Shown piece after piece: positions 40,995 to 42,068 of a stretch of DNA of 42,068 nt. The position numbers were made by a program, and so were the translations under genes. The stretch covers positions 1 through 42,068 of the forward strand of contig ONJM01000021.1 in NCBI GenBank assembly GCA_900318145.1. Reading direction: 5' to 3'. The stretch is from an uncultured Eubacteriales bacterium. Lineage in GTDB: Bacteria; Bacillota; Clostridia; Christensenellales; Aristaeellaceae. The notes beneath the pieces were generated by a model. That model was not told where the DNA came from. It ran no database searches and saw only the letters and a list, made by a program, of their open reading frames with translations. Position 1 is the first letter of the stretch. Every line of letters begins with the position of its first letter.

Positions 40995-41010
40995 TTTTTA
41001 GGAGGGCCAC

Positions 41011-42068
41011 ATGACGATTGAGAAGTATGAATCCAATGGAATCGTACGTCTGAGAGTTGTCAGAACATACCGAATCAAGGATGCCAATGGCAAAAGTGTT
41101 AACCGAAAGGAAGTTATAAAATCCCTTGGAGCGTTATCCAACTATGATGATGGAGAACCGGATTATTTGGATCGACTCAGGAAATCTTTTGCAGCAAAGC
41201 AGCCTATTATTCCTGAACTGCTTCCATATGTGGATTATGCACCGAAGGAGAAAATTTCGATCTCGTTTACATATGGAAATCAGTACTGTATCGGAGCACC
41301 GAAGAACTTTGCAACATGTGTTCTTGATCCTGCATTTGCTGCATTGGGACTGGATGAACTCTTTGCCAGCATTAAGCATTCCTCAAGGATTCAATATGAT
41401 CTCCAGGGGATCGTTCGTCTCCTGATCTATGGACGCCTTCTGGAGCCGGCATCCAAGATGGCTACCATGCGGCAGAATGATTCTTATTATCGTCCTCTGG
41501 TGAAAAGCAGCAACGACGATAATGTCTACGATACACTGGATGTAATTTATGAGAACCGCAAACAAATTATCCAGCGGATGAATTCCTGTATCTCCAAGGG
41601 GATTGGACGGAACACCAGTACTGTGTTCAACCGGACGAGGACGAAGTGGATGAGGAAGGAATCGTCATTGAGAAGGGCCTGCGGAAAATGGGCGTTTCCA
41701 AGGAGAACCGGAAGCAGCCTATTGTCCAGATGGGCTTATTCCTGGACGACAACGGGATTCCAATCTCTATTGAGATATTTCCGGGAAATACACTGGATCA
41801 CCTGACGTTCCGTACAGCCATGCGGAATACAGTGGACATCCTGGATATGGAACGCTTTATCCTGATCGCCGACAGAGGAATGTATAACGGCACCAATATG
41901 TGTCATGTCCTCGACCAGGGAAACGGATACATCGTTTCCAAGAGCCTGAAGAAGAGCACGAAGAAAGAACGGGAATGGGTTCTCGACCAGGAAGGTTATA
42001 CCGTTGTCAGTCCGGATTTCAGGTACAAATCCCGTATTGTTACCAGAACTGTCACCGCAGAGGACGGC
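41011..42068 (+). pseudogene. IS1634/IS4-type transposase, frameshifted and cut by the window end
   Basis: The first frame (41011 to about 41625) reads MTIEKYESNGIVRLRVVRTY through GRNTSTVF. From about 41625 the protein continues in the -1 frame as QPDEDEVDEEGIVIEKGLRKMG, IVQMGLFLDDNGIPISIEIFPGN, then RFILIADRGMYN and on to the window edge. The stretch expected between, YDVTNYYFE-like with the first DDE aspartate, is missing, so a small deletion that is not a multiple of three is likely. The second aspartate (IADRGM) is present. Lower GC and different codon use mark it as acquired DNA. Confidence 0.85.

Larger units (their letters stand above)
40916..42068 (+). mobile_element. Insertion sequence, left part only
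   Basis: The AT-richer sequence from about 40860 onward, the insulating terminator, the transposase promoter and the broken transposase gene form the left portion of an IS1634/IS4-like element. Terminal repeats and target duplication cannot be set, because the right end is outside the window; the left boundary given is approximate. Confidence 0.7.

Overview
The window looks like chromosomal DNA of a GC-rich, Gram-positive anaerobe of the Clostridia. The evidence is Firmicutes-type regulation (a T-box leader, a TPP riboswitch feeding ThiT, TTGACA/TATAAT promoters, strong AGGAGG ribosome binding sites), many lipobox lipoproteins, an LplABC-type sugar importer with no ATPase of its own, ParAB/Soj-Spo0J and a cobalamin-dependent MetH with a separate activation protein. 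The fructan locus fits a gut or rumen organism. I cannot name a species.

Layout. 1-780: start of rpsJ (S10), its leader and promoter. 778-8512, all on the minus strand: parA, parB, a polyprenyl-phosphate sugar-phosphate transferase, a two-part transketolase, a LicD protein, a WalJ-type metallo-hydrolase and an ABC-F ATPase, closely spaced behind one strong promoter. 8684-11305, minus: zinc/manganese-type ABC ATPase and permease overlapping azlC-azlD. 11461-11919: rpiB. 11983-21694, minus: a seven-gene fructan/sucrose operon, in transcription order permease, permease, solute-binding lipoprotein, secreted triple carbohydrate-binding protein, GH32 lipoprotein, intracellular GH32 sucrose-6-phosphate hydrolase and fructokinase. 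A LacI-family regulator (21990-23033) is divergent from it. Extracellular fructan would be cut at the surface, imported, hydrolysed and phosphorylated for glycolysis.

23160-25480: divergent prs and a diacylglycerol-kinase-like gene. 25592-28898: divergent htrA and an antibiotic-resistance-type ABC-F gene behind an attenuator leader. 28963-32619, minus: OmpR-type response regulator, histidine kinase and GerMN lipoprotein. 32803-34592, minus: an Lgt-like membrane protein and TPP-controlled thiT. 34867-36781: T-box-controlled sodium/solute symporter. 36886-40758, minus: metF, MetH-activation protein and metH, a methionine operon. 40916-end: left part of an IS1634/IS4-type element with a broken transposase.

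The most interesting signals are regulatory. They are a leader with three hairpins (two of them intrinsic terminators) and a five-codon uORF ahead of the ABC-F gene, four palindromes in the 230-bp fructan operon/lacI intergenic region, and nested direct and inverted repeats at the htrA promoter. Among proteins, the secreted triple-CBM protein, the Lgt-like protein lacking the usual His, and the ParAB/transketolase/LicD neighbourhood stand out.
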